From assembly GCF_025643595.1 (NCBI RefSeq), contig NZ_CP102826.1:5890001-5954000 (forward strand): a stretch of 64,000 nucleotides of DNA, given 5' to 3'. Source of the DNA: Saccharopolyspora rosea (GTDB lineage: Bacteria > Actinomycetota > Actinomycetes > Mycobacteriales > Pseudonocardiaceae). Both the position numbers and the translations under genes were made by a program. Below are positions 55,043 to 64,000 of the stretch, piece after piece. Under the pieces are notes generated by a model, which was not told where the DNA came from, ran no database searches, and saw only the letters and a program-made list of their open reading frames with translations. Each line of letters opens with the position of its first letter. The first letter of the stretch is position 1.

Positions 55043-56668
55043 TCATCGGTAGGCGCCCTGCACCCACCAGCGACCGTCCTCGTGGACCAGCAGCAACGCG
55101 ACCTCCCCCTCGTCGGAGTCGGCATCGGGGTCGAGCACCACCTGCACCCGGACCACCGACCGCGGCGGCACCTGCGACGCGGGCGCCAACGCACCGCCCG
55201 CCAGCAGTTCCGCCCACCAGCGCTCCGCCACCGGCCACGGCCCGGCCCACCGCGACACCGCCCGGGACCGCCCGCCGGAGACCACCACCCGGCTCGGCTC
55301 GGCGGTCAGCCGGTGACGTGCGGTGACCCCCACCGGGCGGTCCTCGGCGTCGAGCACCTCCGCCGGCCACGGCGCCTCGGGGACCACCGACGGCGACGGC
55401 GCGGGCAGCCGTCCCGGCCACGGGCGACCGGGGTCCAGCGCGGGTCGGCGCTCGTCCCCCCACCGCACGAACCGCACCCGGTCCCGCAGATCGCGACCAC
55501 CGTCGGGCACTCCGGTCAGCACCGCGTCCGGCCCGAGCATCCCCTGCACCCGGGCGAACGCGCGGCCCGCGCGGGCATCGGCCTCCCCGGTGGCCGAATC
55601 GAGCAGGTCGAGTTGCAGCGCACCGGCTCCCACCACCTCCTCCGGACGCAGGCCCAGCACGCTCACCCCGGCCGTCGGGCGCTGCTCACCACCACGCGCG
55701 TTCAGCCAGCCGTCGAGCTGCCAGCGCACCCGGTCCGCGGTGGCCGCGGGCGTCAGGGGCTCGGCGCACCGCCACACCCGGTGCAGCTCCTCGCCGTGCT
55801 CGGTGCGCGCCGAGATCCCCAGCCGGGTGCACGCCAGCCCCAGCGCCGCCAGCTCGGCGTGCAGCCGGTCGGCCAGCACCTTGGCGACGAACGCCGCCGA
55901 GTCGACCCGCTCCACCGGCGGATCCAGGTGCTCGGCGACCACCAGGTCCGGCGGCGGCCGTCGGCGGCGGACCGGACGCTCCTCCCGGCCGCCGGCCGCG
56001 CGGTGCGCCAGCAGCGCGTCGGTGCCGAAGCGGGTCGCGACGTCCGACGGCGCCAGCGCGGCGAAGTCGCCCAGCGTGCGGATCCCCAGCCGCCGCAACA
56101 GGTCCACCAGCGCCGAGCGGTCCACCTCGCGCGGACCGACGAGCTGGTCGACCTCCTCGACGGCCAACGGCGCCAGGAAGTCCCGGCTGCGCCCGGGCTC
56201 GACGACCATCCCGCGCCGGGCGGCCAGGACCGCCGCGAACAGACCGTCGGCGATGCCGACCTGGCACTCCACGTCGGCCCGCGCCTCGACCTGGTCCACC
56301 ACGCGCTCGGCCGCGGTCTCCTCGGAGCCGAAGTAGCGCGCCGGTCCCCGGACCGGCACGGCCACCAGGCCCGGCCGCACCACCTCCACGCCCGGGACCA
56401 GTTCCTCGACCGCCACCACGACCGGCTCGAACGCCCGGGCGTCCCGGTTCGGGTCGTGCTCGCACACCACGAGTTCCGGGCAGCGGCTCTGCGCCTCGCG
56501 GCGGCGCATCCCGCGCCGGACCCCGCTCGCGCGCGCGGTGGCCGAGCAGGCCACCACGCGGTTGGCGTGGCACACCGCGGCGGGTTCCCGCGGGCCCAGA
56601 CCGGCCGCCCGGGACGCGGCGACCACCGGCCAGTCCGGACACCACACGACGAGTCGACGAGGGGCCAT
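55043..56668 (-). CDS. imuB: ImuB, Y-family-like mutasome hub
   Basis: A 541-aa protein, ATG at 56668. It has the Y-family fold (ARRLVVWCPDWPVV-type start; EVVRPGLVAVPVRGPARYFG; IGIRTLGDFAALAPSDVATR helix-hairpin-helix) but lacks the catalytic acidic residues of active polymerases, as expected for ImuB. A sliding-clamp motif QLDLL is near residue 365. It bridges the beta clamp, DnaE2 and ImuA'. It lies five bases after the imuA' stop. Confidence 0.93.
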   Translation of the reverse strand: MAPRRLVVWCPDWPVVAASRAAGLGPREPAAVCHANRVVACSATARASGVRRGMRRREAQSRCPELVVCEHDPNRDARAFEPVVVAVEELVPGVEVVRPGLVAVPVRGPARYFGSEETAAERVVDQVEARADVECQVGIADGLFAAVLAARRGMVVEPGRSRDFLAPLAVEEVDQLVGPREVDRSALVDLLRRLGIRTLGDFAALAPSDVATRFGTDALLAHRAAGGREERPVRRRRPPPDLVVAEHLDPPVERVDSAAFVAKVLADRLHAELAALGLACTRLGISARTEHGEELHRVWRCAEPLTPAATADRVRWQLDGWLNARGGEQRPTAGVSVLGLRPEEVVGAGALQLDLLDSATGEADARAGRAFARVQGMLGPDAVLTGVPDGGRDLRDRVRFVRWGDERRPALDPGRPWPGRLPAPSPSVVPEAPWPAEVLDAEDRPVGVTARHRLTAEPSRVVVSGGRSRAVSRWAGPWPVAERWWAELLAGGALAPASQVPPRSVVRVQVVLDPDADSDEGEVALLLVHEDGRWWVQGAYR

Positions 56669-56673
56669 CGGCC

Positions 56674-57396
56674 TCACCCCGCCACCGGGCGCAGTCCGGG
56701 CCGCACCGCCGCGGGGCGGCGCTCCTCGGGGAGCGGAGCCGCGGCGCCACCGGGCCCCGGGAGCAGCAGGCGGCACGAGCGCCCCCGGGAGACCGCACCG
56801 CGCCCGGCGGCGCGCACCGTCACCTCGCGCTCCCGCAGGTGGCCGTGGCCTCGCCCCAGCCCGCGCCATCCGGCATCGGTGCAGCGCAACCGGACCTCGG
56901 CACCGGGCCACCCGCCGAACGGCAGCAGCACGGAACCTCGGTTGCGCGCCCGGGCCGACAGCCGCCGGGCGTCCTGGTCGGGCACCTGCCGCGTTCCGCC
57001 CACCGCCACCACGTCGACCCCGTCGAGCAGCGCGGCGACCACGCCGACCGGGTCGTTCCCGGGCCGGGGCACCACGGCGAGCCGGGACAGCTCGACGCCC
57101 GCCTCGGCTGCCGCGACCAGGCTGATGCCCGGCAGCCCGACCACGGCCGCCCAGGAGCCGCTCGCCGTCACCTCGGACAGCAGCGCGAACAGCAGCGACA
57201 CCGAATCGTGGACCGCTACCGTGCTGCCACGGCGCAGCCCAGGCCATGGCAGCACGGCAGCGAGTTCCGCCCGCGTGGGCAGCACCCGTCCCGCGTCGTC
57301 GGGACCGCCCCGGGTCTCGGCGGCCAGTGCGTCCAGGGACACCCCGTCAGCCGAGGACACACCGTCCAGCCCCGCCAGAGACGCCATCGCGGACAT
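56674..57396 (-). CDS. imuA': ImuA', RecA-like mutasome accessory protein
   Basis: A 240-aa protein starting at the ATG at 57396 (MSAMASLAGL, site GGGGAGG). The degenerate RecA-like core reads GSTVAVHDSVSLLFALLSEV, followed by WAAVVGLPGISLVAAAEAGV and VGVVAALLDGVDVVAV; the Walker A is not canonical. It acts with ImuB and DnaE2. The operon imuA'-imuB follows a LexA-box-like site at 57564-57579, 168 bases upstream. Confidence 0.9.
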   Translation of the reverse strand: MSAMASLAGLDGVSSADGVSLDALAAETRGGPDDAGRVLPTRAELAAVLPWPGLRRGSTVAVHDSVSLLFALLSEVTASGSWAAVVGLPGISLVAAAEAGVELSRLAVVPRPGNDPVGVVAALLDGVDVVAVGGTRQVPDQDARRLSARARNRGSVLLPFGGWPGAEVRLRCTDAGWRGLGRGHGHLREREVTVRAAGRGAVSRGRSCRLLLPGPGGAAAPLPEERRPAAVRPGLRPVAG

Positions 57397-57563
57397 CGCT
57401 GCCTCCCCACCTCGTGACCGCGCGGGTGCCCGACACCCCGGCTCGGGCACCCGGTAGCCGCCGTGGGGAAGACAGCGGCGGGACACCGGCGCTGCGCCTG
57501 CACCCGAACACAGCGCCGGTCCCGTCGGAGTGGCCGACCCCCGACAGCAGCCACTACCGATCT

Positions 57564-57579
57564 TCGAATCTCAGTTCGA
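57564..57579 (-). promoter_or_regulatory. LexA (SOS) box upstream of imuA'
   Basis: TCGAAT-CTCA-GTTCGA matches the SOS consensus TCGAAC-N4-GTTCGA with one mismatch. It is 168 bases upstream of imuA' and about 110 bases from the divergent toxin-antitoxin start. Confidence 0.8.
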
Positions 57580-57677
57580 ACAATTCAAGTAAACCCCGCG
57601 CACCGTCGCCCCGTCAAGCGTTCTGACCAAATCAGGTGAACACCAGTTCGATCTCCATTTGTCGCCAAAAGTCTGGC

Positions 57678-57683
57678 TACACT
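57678..57683 (+). promoter_or_regulatory. -10 hexamer TACACT of a probably leaderless transcript
   Basis: TACACT ends seven bases before the ATG at 57691 and there is no ribosome site in between, so transcription would begin at or next to the start codon: a leaderless mRNA. The -35 region is weak. Confidence 0.45.
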
Positions 57684-57690
57684 CGCCGAC

Positions 57691-57957
57691 ATGGCCACGA
57701 TCCCGCTGGGCGACGCCCGCAACCGGCTGTCCGAAGTGGTCGTGCAGGTCCAGACCACCCACGAGCGGGTCGTCATCACCCGCCACGGACGCCCCGCCGC
57801 CGTCCTGGTCGCTCCCGACGACCTCACCGCCCTTGAAGAGACCCTCGACCTCCTCAGCACGCCCGGCGAGGCCGAGGCCGTCCGGGAAGGCGTCGCGGAC
57901 GCGGCGTCGGGCCGGTTCGCCGACGCCGACGAGATCCGGAGGCGCTACCAGCGGTGA
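57691..57957 (+). CDS. Phd/YefM-family antitoxin
   Basis: An 88-aa protein. Its N-terminal part, MATIPLGDARNRLSEVVVQV then THERVVITRHGRPAAVLV, is the Phd/YefM DNA-binding fold; the acidic C-terminus (EAEAVREGVADAASGRFADA) would wrap the toxin. It overlaps the toxin start by four bases (GTGA). The pair is typically autoregulated. Confidence 0.92.
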   Translation: MATIPLGDARNRLSEVVVQVQTTHERVVITRHGRPAAVLVAPDDLTALEETLDLLSTPGEAEAVREGVADAASGRFADADEIRRRYQR

Positions 57958-58214
57958 GCCACGACGTCCGGATCACCGCGTGCGCCGCCCGCGACCTGGC
58001 GCGCCTGCCGGAGCGGACCGCCGCCGCGTGCGTCCGGTTCGTCTTCGGGCCGCTCGCCGACGCGCCCACCGAGGCGGGCGACGGGCTGCGCGGCGAGTTC
58101 GAGGGCCTGCGCTCGGCCCGCCGGGGGTCCTACCGGGTGGTCTACGCGGTCCGGAAGAACGACGTGGTCGTGCACGCCATCCGGGCCGCCCACCGCGCCG
58201 GTGCGCAGGGCTGA
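57954..58214 (+). CDS. RelE/ParE-family toxin
   Basis: An 86-aa protein from a GTG overlapping the antitoxin. The RelE core is seen: ACAARDLARLPERTAAACV, FEGLRSARRGSYRVVYAV and VVHAIRAAHRAGA. The basic RxxYR region (GSYRVVY) and final histidine fit an mRNA interferase acting at the ribosome, but RelE versus ParE activity cannot be read directly. Confidence 0.9.
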   Translation: MSHDVRITACAARDLARLPERTAAACVRFVFGPLADAPTEAGDGLRGEFEGLRSARRGSYRVVYAVRKNDVVVHAIRAAHRAGAQG

Positions 58215-58256
58215 CGCGCGGCGCCGGACCCGCGCGGGCCCGGCGCCGCGCCGGGC

Positions 58257-58532
58257 TCACCCGCCGAGCCTGCGCAGCACGGACAGGCGCCGTTCGTACT
58301 CCTCCTCCGTGATGCCGCCGCGGGCGAACTCCTCGGCGAGCACGGACAACGCCGAACGCATCGGCCGCTCGCGGCGGCTCCGCCGCCACAGCACGACCGC
58401 GGTCACGACGACCGCGATCCAGAACAGGCCCCAGACGATCGGGAACACGGGCCACCACGGACCCGGCCCCCACTCGTGCCCCCAGTGCGGCCCCACCGCC
58501 AGCGCGGTCGTGACACTGCTCAGCGCGCTCAT
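58257..58532 (-). CDS. SHOCT-domain membrane protein
   Basis: A 91-aa protein. A membrane helix (WPVFPIVWGLFWIAVVVTAV) is followed by an arginine-rich loop, and then the SHOCT helical pair LAEEFARGGITEEEYERRLS, which ends the chain. Such proteins are found near two-component systems and stress loci; function unknown. It lies downstream of the response regulator on the same strand. Confidence 0.82.
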   Translation of the reverse strand: MSALSSVTTALAVGPHWGHEWGPGPWWPVFPIVWGLFWIAVVVTAVVLWRRSRRERPMRSALSVLAEEFARGGITEEEYERRLSVLRRLGG

Positions 58533-58672
58533 CGCCGCTCCTCCTCCGGTCTCCTCCCGCCGCCCGCGGACCGGGCGGCGTGCGTCCCAGACTTCCCGGA
58601 ACCGGGCCGGAGCACGTCCGCCGCGGAGCGCGTCTTCGCGCTACGTCAGCGGGCGTAGCCGGGCGCGGTCGG

Positions 58673-59329
58673 CTAACCCCGCGGGTTGACCAGGCCGGAC
58701 TCGTAGGCCGCGACCACCAGCTGAGCCCGGTCCCGGGCGCGCAGCTTGGTCATGACGCGGCTGACGTGGGTGCGGGCGGTCGCCGGGCTGATCACCAGGC
58801 GGGCGGCGATCTCGTCGTTGGACAGCCCGCCGCCGACCAGCGCCAGCACCTCGCGCTCCCGCTCGGTCAGCTCGGCGAGCACCGCCCGGTCCGGAACCCG
58901 CGGCCGGGAGACGAACTCGGCGATCAGCCGCCGGGTGATCCGCGGTGCGAGCAGCGCCTCGCCGTCGGCCACCACGCGCAACCCGCGCAGCAGGTCGACG
59001 GGTTCGGTGTCCTTGAGCAGGAAACCGCTCGCTCCGGCGTGCAGCGCCTCGTAGACGTACTCGTCGAGGTCGAAGGTCGTCAGCACGAGGACCCGGACCC
59101 GCTCCAACGCCGGGTCGGCGGTGATCTCGCGGGTGGCGGCGAGCCCGTCCGCGCCCGGCATCCGGACGTCCATCACCACGACGTCCGGGCGGTGCCGACG
59201 GGCCAGGGCGACCGCCGCCGCGCCGTCGGCGGCCTCGCCGACCACCTCGAAGTCCGGTTCGGTCTCCAGCAGGACCCGGAAACCCGCGCGGACCAGCGCC
59301 TGGTCGTCGGCCAGCAGCACCCTGATCAC
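58673..59329 (-). CDS. NarL/LuxR-family response regulator
   Basis: A 218-aa protein. Receiver domain: VLLADDQALVRAG (acidic pair), phosphorylated Asp in DVVVMDVRMPGADG, lysine in FLLKDTEPV. C-terminal LuxR HTH: LTEREREVLALVGGGLSNDE. Its ATG overlaps the kinase stop (ATGA), so it is the partner of that kinase. Targets unknown. Confidence 0.94.
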   Translation of the reverse strand: MIRVLLADDQALVRAGFRVLLETEPDFEVVGEAADGAAAVALARRHRPDVVVMDVRMPGADGLAATREITADPALERVRVLVLTTFDLDEYVYEALHAGASGFLLKDTEPVDLLRGLRVVADGEALLAPRITRRLIAEFVSRPRVPDRAVLAELTEREREVLALVGGGLSNDEIAARLVISPATARTHVSRVMTKLRARDRAQLVVAAYESGLVNPRG

Positions 59330-60453
59330 CCGTCACCTCCGGTCAGCGGCAGCCACGCGCGCACCTCGAACCCGCCGCCCGGACGCGGACCCGAGGTCAC
59401 CCAGCCGCCGAGCACCCGCGCCCGTTCGGCCATGCCGCGCAGGCCGGTACCGGTGCCGGGCTCGGTGCCCGAGGGACGACCGTCGTCCGACACCACGAGT
59501 TCCACCCCGTCCTCCTCGCGTCGCAGCCGCAGGGTCACCGCCCGCGCGCCGACGGCGTGCCGGACGACGTTGGTCAACGACTCCTGCAGGATGCGGTACG
59601 CGGCGGCGTCGACGTGCCGCGGCAGCGGCCCGAGCGATCCGTCCACCGCGACTTCCAGACCCGCGTTCCGGCCGGTCGACACCAGATCGGCGAGCCGGTC
59701 GAGGCCCGGCGCGGGCGCGAGATCGCCGAAGCCGCGCAGCAGCGCGAGCGTGCGGCGCAGGTCCTCCAGCGCGGTCCGGCTGGCCTCCTTGATCTCCAGG
59801 AGAGCACGTTTGGCCTGGTCCGGGCGCTTGTCGGCGACGTGCGAGCCGACCCCGGCCTGGACGCTGATCATCGCGAGGCTGTGCGCCACGACGTCGTGGA
59901 CCTCGCGGGCGATGGCCAACCGCTCCTGCTCCGCGCGCCGCTGGTCCGCCTCGGCGGCCTCCTTGCGCGCCGCCGCCAGCGACGCCGCCCGCGCGCGGAA
60001 GGCCGAACCGACCGCCACGGCCGCGACACCGCCGAGCAGCAACGCCCCGCCCAGTCCCAGCGCGTGGTCCGCGCGCCCGGTCCCCACCACGTCCACGAGC
60101 ACGTCGAACGCGACGAGAGCCGCACCGACCGCGGCGGCGCGCGAAGGGCCCCGCAGGAACGCGTAGGTGCCCAGCGCCAAGGCCGGTCCGAGCACGTTCG
60201 GGCCGCCGGGGAATCCGAGCGCGTAGTAGCCGACCAGCGCACCCGCGGACACCAGGAGCGTCGTCAGCGGCGCACTGCGGCGCCACGCGAGCACCAGCGT
60301 CCCGGCCATCAGCAGCACGACGCCGACAGCGGGCACGAAGTGCGGCTCGTGCGCGTACCAGCGGGCAGGCCCCAGCGTCGCGGCCACGACGAAAACGGTC
60401 AGCAGCACCGCGAGCACCGCGTCGACCGCCGACGGCACCAGCCTGCGACTCAC
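59326..60453 (-). CDS. Membrane sensor histidine kinase (HPK7/DesK-like)
   Basis: A 375-aa kinase with five or six N-terminal helices and little outside loop, so it probably senses a membrane signal. Phosphorylation box: RLAIAREVHDVVAHSLAMIS with the histidine near 195. HATPase: N box LTNVVRHA, G box GTGTGLRGMAERA. Coupled by overlap to the response regulator. No binding site seen. Confidence 0.92.
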   Translation of the reverse strand: MSRRLVPSAVDAVLAVLLTVFVVAATLGPARWYAHEPHFVPAVGVVLLMAGTLVLAWRRSAPLTTLLVSAGALVGYYALGFPGGPNVLGPALALGTYAFLRGPSRAAAVGAALVAFDVLVDVVGTGRADHALGLGGALLLGGVAAVAVGSAFRARAASLAAARKEAAEADQRRAEQERLAIAREVHDVVAHSLAMISVQAGVGSHVADKRPDQAKRALLEIKEASRTALEDLRRTLALLRGFGDLAPAPGLDRLADLVSTGRNAGLEVAVDGSLGPLPRHVDAAAYRILQESLTNVVRHAVGARAVTLRLRREEDGVELVVSDDGRPSGTEPGTGTGLRGMAERARVLGGWVTSGPRPGGGFEVRAWLPLTGGDG

Positions 60454-60508
60454 ACGTCGACATTACGGCAGCTCACCGCCGCCGCGCGTACGTCGTGGAG
60501 CGTAAACA

Positions 60509-60539
60509 GGGCGGGCCCCGGAACCCCCGGAGCCCGCCC
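60509..60539 (-). terminator. Terminator after purH
   Basis: GGGCGGGC (60509-60516) pairs with GCCCGCCC (60532-60539) with a further CCGG/CCGG inner pairing; on the minus strand it is followed by TGTTTACG. It starts 12 bases after the purH stop. Confidence 0.7.
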
Positions 60540-60551
60540 CGACCGACGACG

Positions 60552-62117
60552 TCAGTGCGCGAAGTGGCGCGTCCCCGTCAGGTACAGCGGCACCCCGGCC
60601 GCCTCGCAGGCCGCGATGGTCTCGGAGTCGCGCACCGAGCCACCCGGCTGCACGATCGCGCGCACCCCGGCGTCCAGCAGCACCTGCGGACCGTCGGCGA
60701 ACGGGAAGAACGCGTCCGAGGCGGCCACCGAGCCCTTCGCCCGGTCGCCGGCGCGGGTCACCGCCAGCCGCGCCGAGTCGACCCGGTTCACCTGGCCCAT
60801 CCCGACTCCGACCGTGGCGCCGGAGTCGGCCAGCAGGATCGCGTTGGACTTGACCGCGCGGCAGGCCCGCCAGGCGAACTCCAGGTCAGCCAGGGTGGCC
60901 TCGTCCACCGGCGAACCGGTCGCCAGCGTCCAGTTCGCCGGGGCGTCGCCCTCGGCGTCGATCGCGTCGGAGCCCTGGACGAGCATGCCGCCGGAGATCG
61001 CGCGCATCTCGACCCGGCCCGCCCGGGGCGGCTGCGCGGTCAGGATCCGGATGTTCTTCTTGCGGGTCAGCACGTCCACGGCGCCCTCGGCGTAGCCGGG
61101 CGCCACCACGACCTCGGTGAAGATCTCCGCGACCTGCTCGGCCATCTCCACGGTGACCTCGCGGTTCGTCGCGATCACACCACCGAACGCGCTGACCGGG
61201 TCGCACTCGTGCGCCTTGCGGTGCGCGGTGGCGAGGTCGTCGGCCACGGCGATGCCGCAGGGGTTGGCGTGCTTGATGATCGCCACGCACGGCCGGGAGT
61301 GGTCGTGCGCCGCGCGCCAGGCGGCGTCGGCGTCGACGTAGTTGTTGTAGGACATCTCCTTGCCGTGCAGCTGCGCCGCAGCCGCCAGCCCGGTCGCCTC
61401 GCCGCCGGAGACGTACAGCGCGGCCGGCTGGTGCGGGTTCTCGCCGTAGCGCAGCGAGGAGCGCCGCTGCCAGGTCTCACCGATCCAGCCCGGGAACGGC
61501 GAGTCGTCACCGACCGGGACCCGGCTCATCCACGAGGCCACCGCGACGTCGTAGGAGGCGGTGTGGCGGAACGCCGCCGCGGCCAGCTCGACCCGGTCGC
61601 CGTGCGTGAACCCGCCGTCGCGGACCTGCTCCAGCACCCACTCGTAGCGGTTCGGGTCGACCACCACCGCCACGTTCGCGTGGTTCTTCGCCGCGGCCCG
61701 GACCATGGCCGGACCACCGATGTCGATCTGCTCGATGACCTCGTCCTGGCCGGCGCCCGAGGCGACGGTCTGCACGAACGGGTACAGGTTCACCACGAGC
61801 AGGTCGAACGGCGGGATGTCCAGTTCGCGCAGCTGGTCGGCGTGCTCGGGCCGCCGCAGGTCGGCGAGCAGCCCGGCGTGCACCCGCGGGTGCAGCGTCT
61901 TGACCCGGCCGTCCAACGCCTCCGGGAAGCCGGTGAGCTCCTCGACCGGGGTGACCGGCACACCGGCCGAGGCGATCGTGCGGGCCGTTCCGCCGGTGGA
62001 CACGATCTCGACCCCGGCGGCGTGCAGCCCGGTGGCCAGCTCCAGCAGACCCGACTTGTCCGACACGCCGATCAGCGCGCGGCGAACTGCTCGCCGCTCC
62101 TGCGAGTTCGCGGTCAC
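60552..62117 (-). CDS. purH: Bifunctional AICAR formyltransferase/IMP cyclohydrolase
   Basis: A 521-aa enzyme doing the last two steps of IMP synthesis. MGS-like cyclohydrolase domain at the N-terminus ([42 protein letters not shown]); formyltransferase domain with [25 protein letters not shown] and [12 protein letters not shown] (catalytic KH). GTG start overlaps the purN stop (GTGA). Confidence 0.97.
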   Translation of the reverse strand: MTANSQERRAVRRALIGVSDKSGLLELATGLHAAGVEIVSTGGTARTIASAGVPVTPVEELTGFPEALDGRVKTLHPRVHAGLLADLRRPEHADQLRELDIPPFDLLVVNLYPFVQTVASGAGQDEVIEQIDIGGPAMVRAAAKNHANVAVVVDPNRYEWVLEQVRDGGFTHGDRVELAAAAFRHTASYDVAVASWMSRVPVGDDSPFPGWIGETWQRRSSLRYGENPHQPAALYVSGGEATGLAAAAQLHGKEMSYNNYVDADAAWRAAHDHSRPCVAIIKHANPCGIAVADDLATAHRKAHECDPVSAFGGVIATNREVTVEMAEQVAEIFTEVVVAPGYAEGAVDVLTRKKNIRILTAQPPRAGRVEMRAISGGMLVQGSDAIDAEGDAPANWTLATGSPVDEATLADLEFAWRACRAVKSNAILLADSGATVGVGMGQVNRVDSARLAVTRAGDRAKGSVAASDAFFPFADGPQVLLDAGVRAIVQPGGSVRDSETIAACEAAGVPLYLTGTRHFAH

Positions 62118-62788
62118 GGGATACTCACCTTCCGTCCCTGCACGGTCCAGCCGTGCAGTGCCAGCTGTTCCAGGGTGTCGACCAGCAGCCGCCGCTCGAC
62201 CTCCTTGATGCGCTCGTGCAGGCTCGCCTCATCGTCGTCCGGCCGCACCGGAACGGCCTCCTGCGCGACGATCGGGCCGGTGTCCACCCCGGCGTCCACG
62301 ACGAACAGCGTGCAGCCGGTGACCCGCACCCCGTACTCCAGGGCGTCACGCACGCCGTGCGTGCCGGGGAACGACGGCAGCAGCGCCGGGTGGCTGTTGA
62401 GGTACCGACCCGCGTAGCGGGCGAGGAACTGCTCGCCGACGAGCTTCATGAAGCCCGCCGACACCACGAGGTCCGGTTCGTGCTCGGCGCAGGCGTCCGC
62501 CAGCGCCCGGTCCCACTCGGACCGGTCGGCGTGGTCGCGCAGCCGCCGCACGAAGGTCGGGATCCCGGCGCGTTCGGCGCGGGCCAGACCCTCGATGCCG
62601 GTGCGGTCGGCGCCCACCGCGACCACCCGCACCGGGTGGTCGGGAGCGCTCGTGGCGTCCAGCAGGGCCTGCAGCAGCGTTCCGGAGCCGGACACCAGGA
62701 CGACCACGCGCGCTGGTCGCGCCGTCCGGAACCGGGTCGGTCGGGAGAGCGCGGTGGCGCTCGGCTGATCAGGCGTGGTCGGGTTCAG
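62114..62788 (-). CDS. purN: Phosphoribosylglycinamide formyltransferase
   Basis: A 224-aa enzyme if begun at the CTG at 62788, which has AGGAG five bases upstream; no in-frame ATG or GTG precedes the fold other than a GTG within the first beta strand ([10 protein letters not shown]) and a remote ATG at 62989 that would overlap the next gene. Conserved: [49 protein letters not shown] with catalytic Asn/His, and [18 protein letters not shown]. It transfers the formyl group to GAR. Overlaps purH. Confidence 0.93.
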   Translation of the reverse strand: MNPTTPDQPSATALSRPTRFRTARPARVVVLVSGSGTLLQALLDATSAPDHPVRVVAVGADRTGIEGLARAERAGIPTFVRRLRDHADRSEWDRALADACAEHEPDLVVSAGFMKLVGEQFLARYAGRYLNSHPALLPSFPGTHGVRDALEYGVRVTGCTLFVVDAGVDTGPIVAQEAVPVRPDDDEASLHERIKEVERRLLVDTLEQLALHGWTVQGRKVSIP

Positions 62789-62885
62789 CGTTCGCTCCTG
62801 ACATGCCTCGGCACGATCTCCGAGGGCAGCGTAGGCGCCGCGGGTCGCGTCGGTCCCGCCAGGTCCGGGCCGAGTGGCGCATCCC

Positions 62886-64000
62886 TCACTCGCGTTCGCC
62901 GGGCGGCCCCTCCGCCGGACGGTCGAGGTCGAACTCGCCGGGGTCGATCTCGGCGGTCTCGACCTCGACCGGGTGCGGCTCGTCCTCACCCGGCTCGTCG
63001 TCCGCGGGCTCCTCCGCCGCGACCTCCTCTGTTCCTCCCGGTTCCTCGGGTGCCGCGGCCTCGTCGGGGTCGTCCTCGGCCGGTTCGGGCTCCTCGGCGA
63101 GGTCCTCCTCGTCGGGTTCCGCGGTGAACCACGCGACCGCGGTGGCAGGCAGGCCCACCCAGAACAGCGTCAGCACGACCAGCAGCCCGGGTCGCAACGT
63201 CACCGGGCCGAACCTCCCGGTCCCGAACTCCCCGCCCGCGATCCCCGCGAGCACGAGTGCGCCGAACGCGACGACGCCCGTCGCCACACCGGCGGTGACC
63301 AGGCACCGGGTCCCTCGCCGGCTCGCGCGCCCGATGACCGTCCCCACCGCGACGGGCAGCGCGAACGCGAGGATCCACCACAGCCGCGCGCCGTCGGACG
63401 GCAGCAGCGCGAGCAGCGGCAGGTCCGGCACCGGCCCCGGATCGGCGTGCAGCGGCTGGGCGGTGACCGCACCGACCGACACCCCGGAGCCGGTGGCGAA
63501 CGACCACCCGGCAAGGACCGCGTTCGGCAGGTACAGCAACGTCACCAGCGTCGCCCCGAAGGCGTTGCCCGCCGTGCCGAGCCGGGCGAGCACCTCCACC
63601 ACGTCGGGCGCCGACCAGCACAGCGCCACGAACAGCACCGCACCGCCCGCCGCGACGACGGCCGCCAGGCCCATCAGACCGACCCGCAGGCCCGACCAGA
63701 CCGCGTCGTCCACCCGCTCCCAGAGCAGGTAGACCAGCCCGCAGCGGTTCGCCAGCCCGGCCGTCGCGGCGAGCGTGGCGATCAGCCCGCAGCCGAGGAA
63801 CGCGTCCGCCGGGACCGCGGAGACCGGGCCGCGCAGCAGAACGGCGATCACGGCTCCCACGACGGCGTGGACCAGCCCCGTGGTGGCGATCACCGGCCAC
63901 GCCTGGTCCGGGCGGCGCAGCCGCGATCTGCGCGCGACCAGCGCCGACCCCACGGCGACGAGCGACATCTCGCCGACGGTCGGCAGCAGCGGCAGGACCC
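62886..64000 (-). CDS. DUF6350 membrane protein (start beyond window)
   Basis: The open frame continues to the right edge (VLPLLPTVGEM just before the first internal ATG at 63968), so the true start is outside. Seen: about eight membrane helices, then an acidic, proline-rich cytoplasmic tail (residues about 270-360, repeated AEEPxPAED-type units). This is DUF6350, which precedes purN and purH in many Actinobacteria. Function unknown; the tail is very acidic and may be a disordered partner-binding region. Confidence 0.85.
   Translation of the reverse strand, partial: VLPLLPTVGEMSLVAVGSALVARRSRLRRPDQAWPVIATTGLVHAVVGAVIAVLLRGPVSAVPADAFLGCGLIATLAATAGLANRCGLVYLLWERVDDAVWSGLRVGLMGLAAVVAAGGAVLFVALCWSAPDVVEVLARLGTAGNAFGATLVTLLYLPNAVLAGWSFATGSGVSVGAVTAQPLHADPGPVPDLPLLALLPSDGARLWWILAFALPVAVGTVIGRASRRGTRCLVTAGVATGVVAFGALVLAGIAGGEFGTGRFGPVTLRPGLLVVLTLFWVGLPATAVAWFTAEPDEEDLAEEPEPAEDDPDEAAAPEEPGGTEEVAAEEPADDEPGEDEPHPVEVETAEIDPGEFDLDRPAEGPPGERE

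Noticed and set aside
51542-57457. A 1971-aa open frame on the plus strand opposite dnaE2 and imuAB
   Set aside because: It is the antisense shadow of high-GC codon bias: its composition is Arg/His/Pro-rich, it has no domain, and the other strand encodes clearly conserved proteins.

Overview
The window is very GC-rich, uses GTG and TTG starts freely, and carries actinobacterial families (DnaE2 with ImuA'/ImuB, DUF3017 beside FolD, DUF6350 beside PurN/PurH, PPOX/F420-type protein, SHOCT protein, TNT toxin). It is a chromosome segment of a high-GC actinomycete, most likely family Pseudonocardiaceae (Saccharopolyspora/Amycolatopsis-like); the genus cannot be fixed from the sequence alone.

Bases 1 to about 27500 are an acquired island. 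From 8027 down to the left edge, a minus-strand operon encodes an HTH regulator, a pilin-like protein, a VirB6/TrbL-like membrane protein, a repeat protein with eight Q-x-x-L-P-L type motifs, a PrgI-family protein, a VirB4-like ATPase and a VirD4/TraG-like coupling ATPase that runs off the window. This is the mating apparatus of an integrative conjugative element. A control region (8028-8549) with a palindromic operator separates it from plus-strand genes: a methyltransferase-like protein, a DNA methyltransferase, an excisionase and a tyrosine integrase.

From 26943 down to 12377 is a tightly overlapping five-gene minus-strand operon: type I-like DNA methyltransferase, specificity subunit, NERD/pseudokinase/kinase/NTPase protein, an unrecognised 554-aa protein, and a 1777-aa protein with a nuclease-like motif and a C-terminal HerA ATPase. 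There is no HsdR. The layout recalls Pgl/BREX type 2 (PglW-like kinase) and the methylation-associated MADS defence systems, and it is the most interesting locus here. IS21 and IS3 scars flank it. A tRNA-Val(GAC) gene at 27502-27576 marks the chromosomal border and is a plausible integration target.

Bases 27577 to 64000 look like chromosome core: an SH3 protein, a 52-bp tandem repeat, isocitrate dehydrogenase, small lipoprotein/DUF genes, a phosphonate uptake and degradation operon (phnDCE, HAD hydrolase, FAD oxidoreductase, GntR regulator), folD-DUF3017, two transporters, a TNT-domain toxin with an apparent frameshift, a pentapeptide-repeat protein, a solute-binding-like protein, a PPOX protein, a universal stress protein, an M20 peptidase, a lipoprotein GH2 glycosidase, the SOS mutasome (dnaE2, imuB, imuA' with two LexA-box-like sites), a Phd/RelE toxin-antitoxin pair, a two-component system, and purH-purN-DUF6350. 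A 120-bp MITE-like element lies at 48910-49029.
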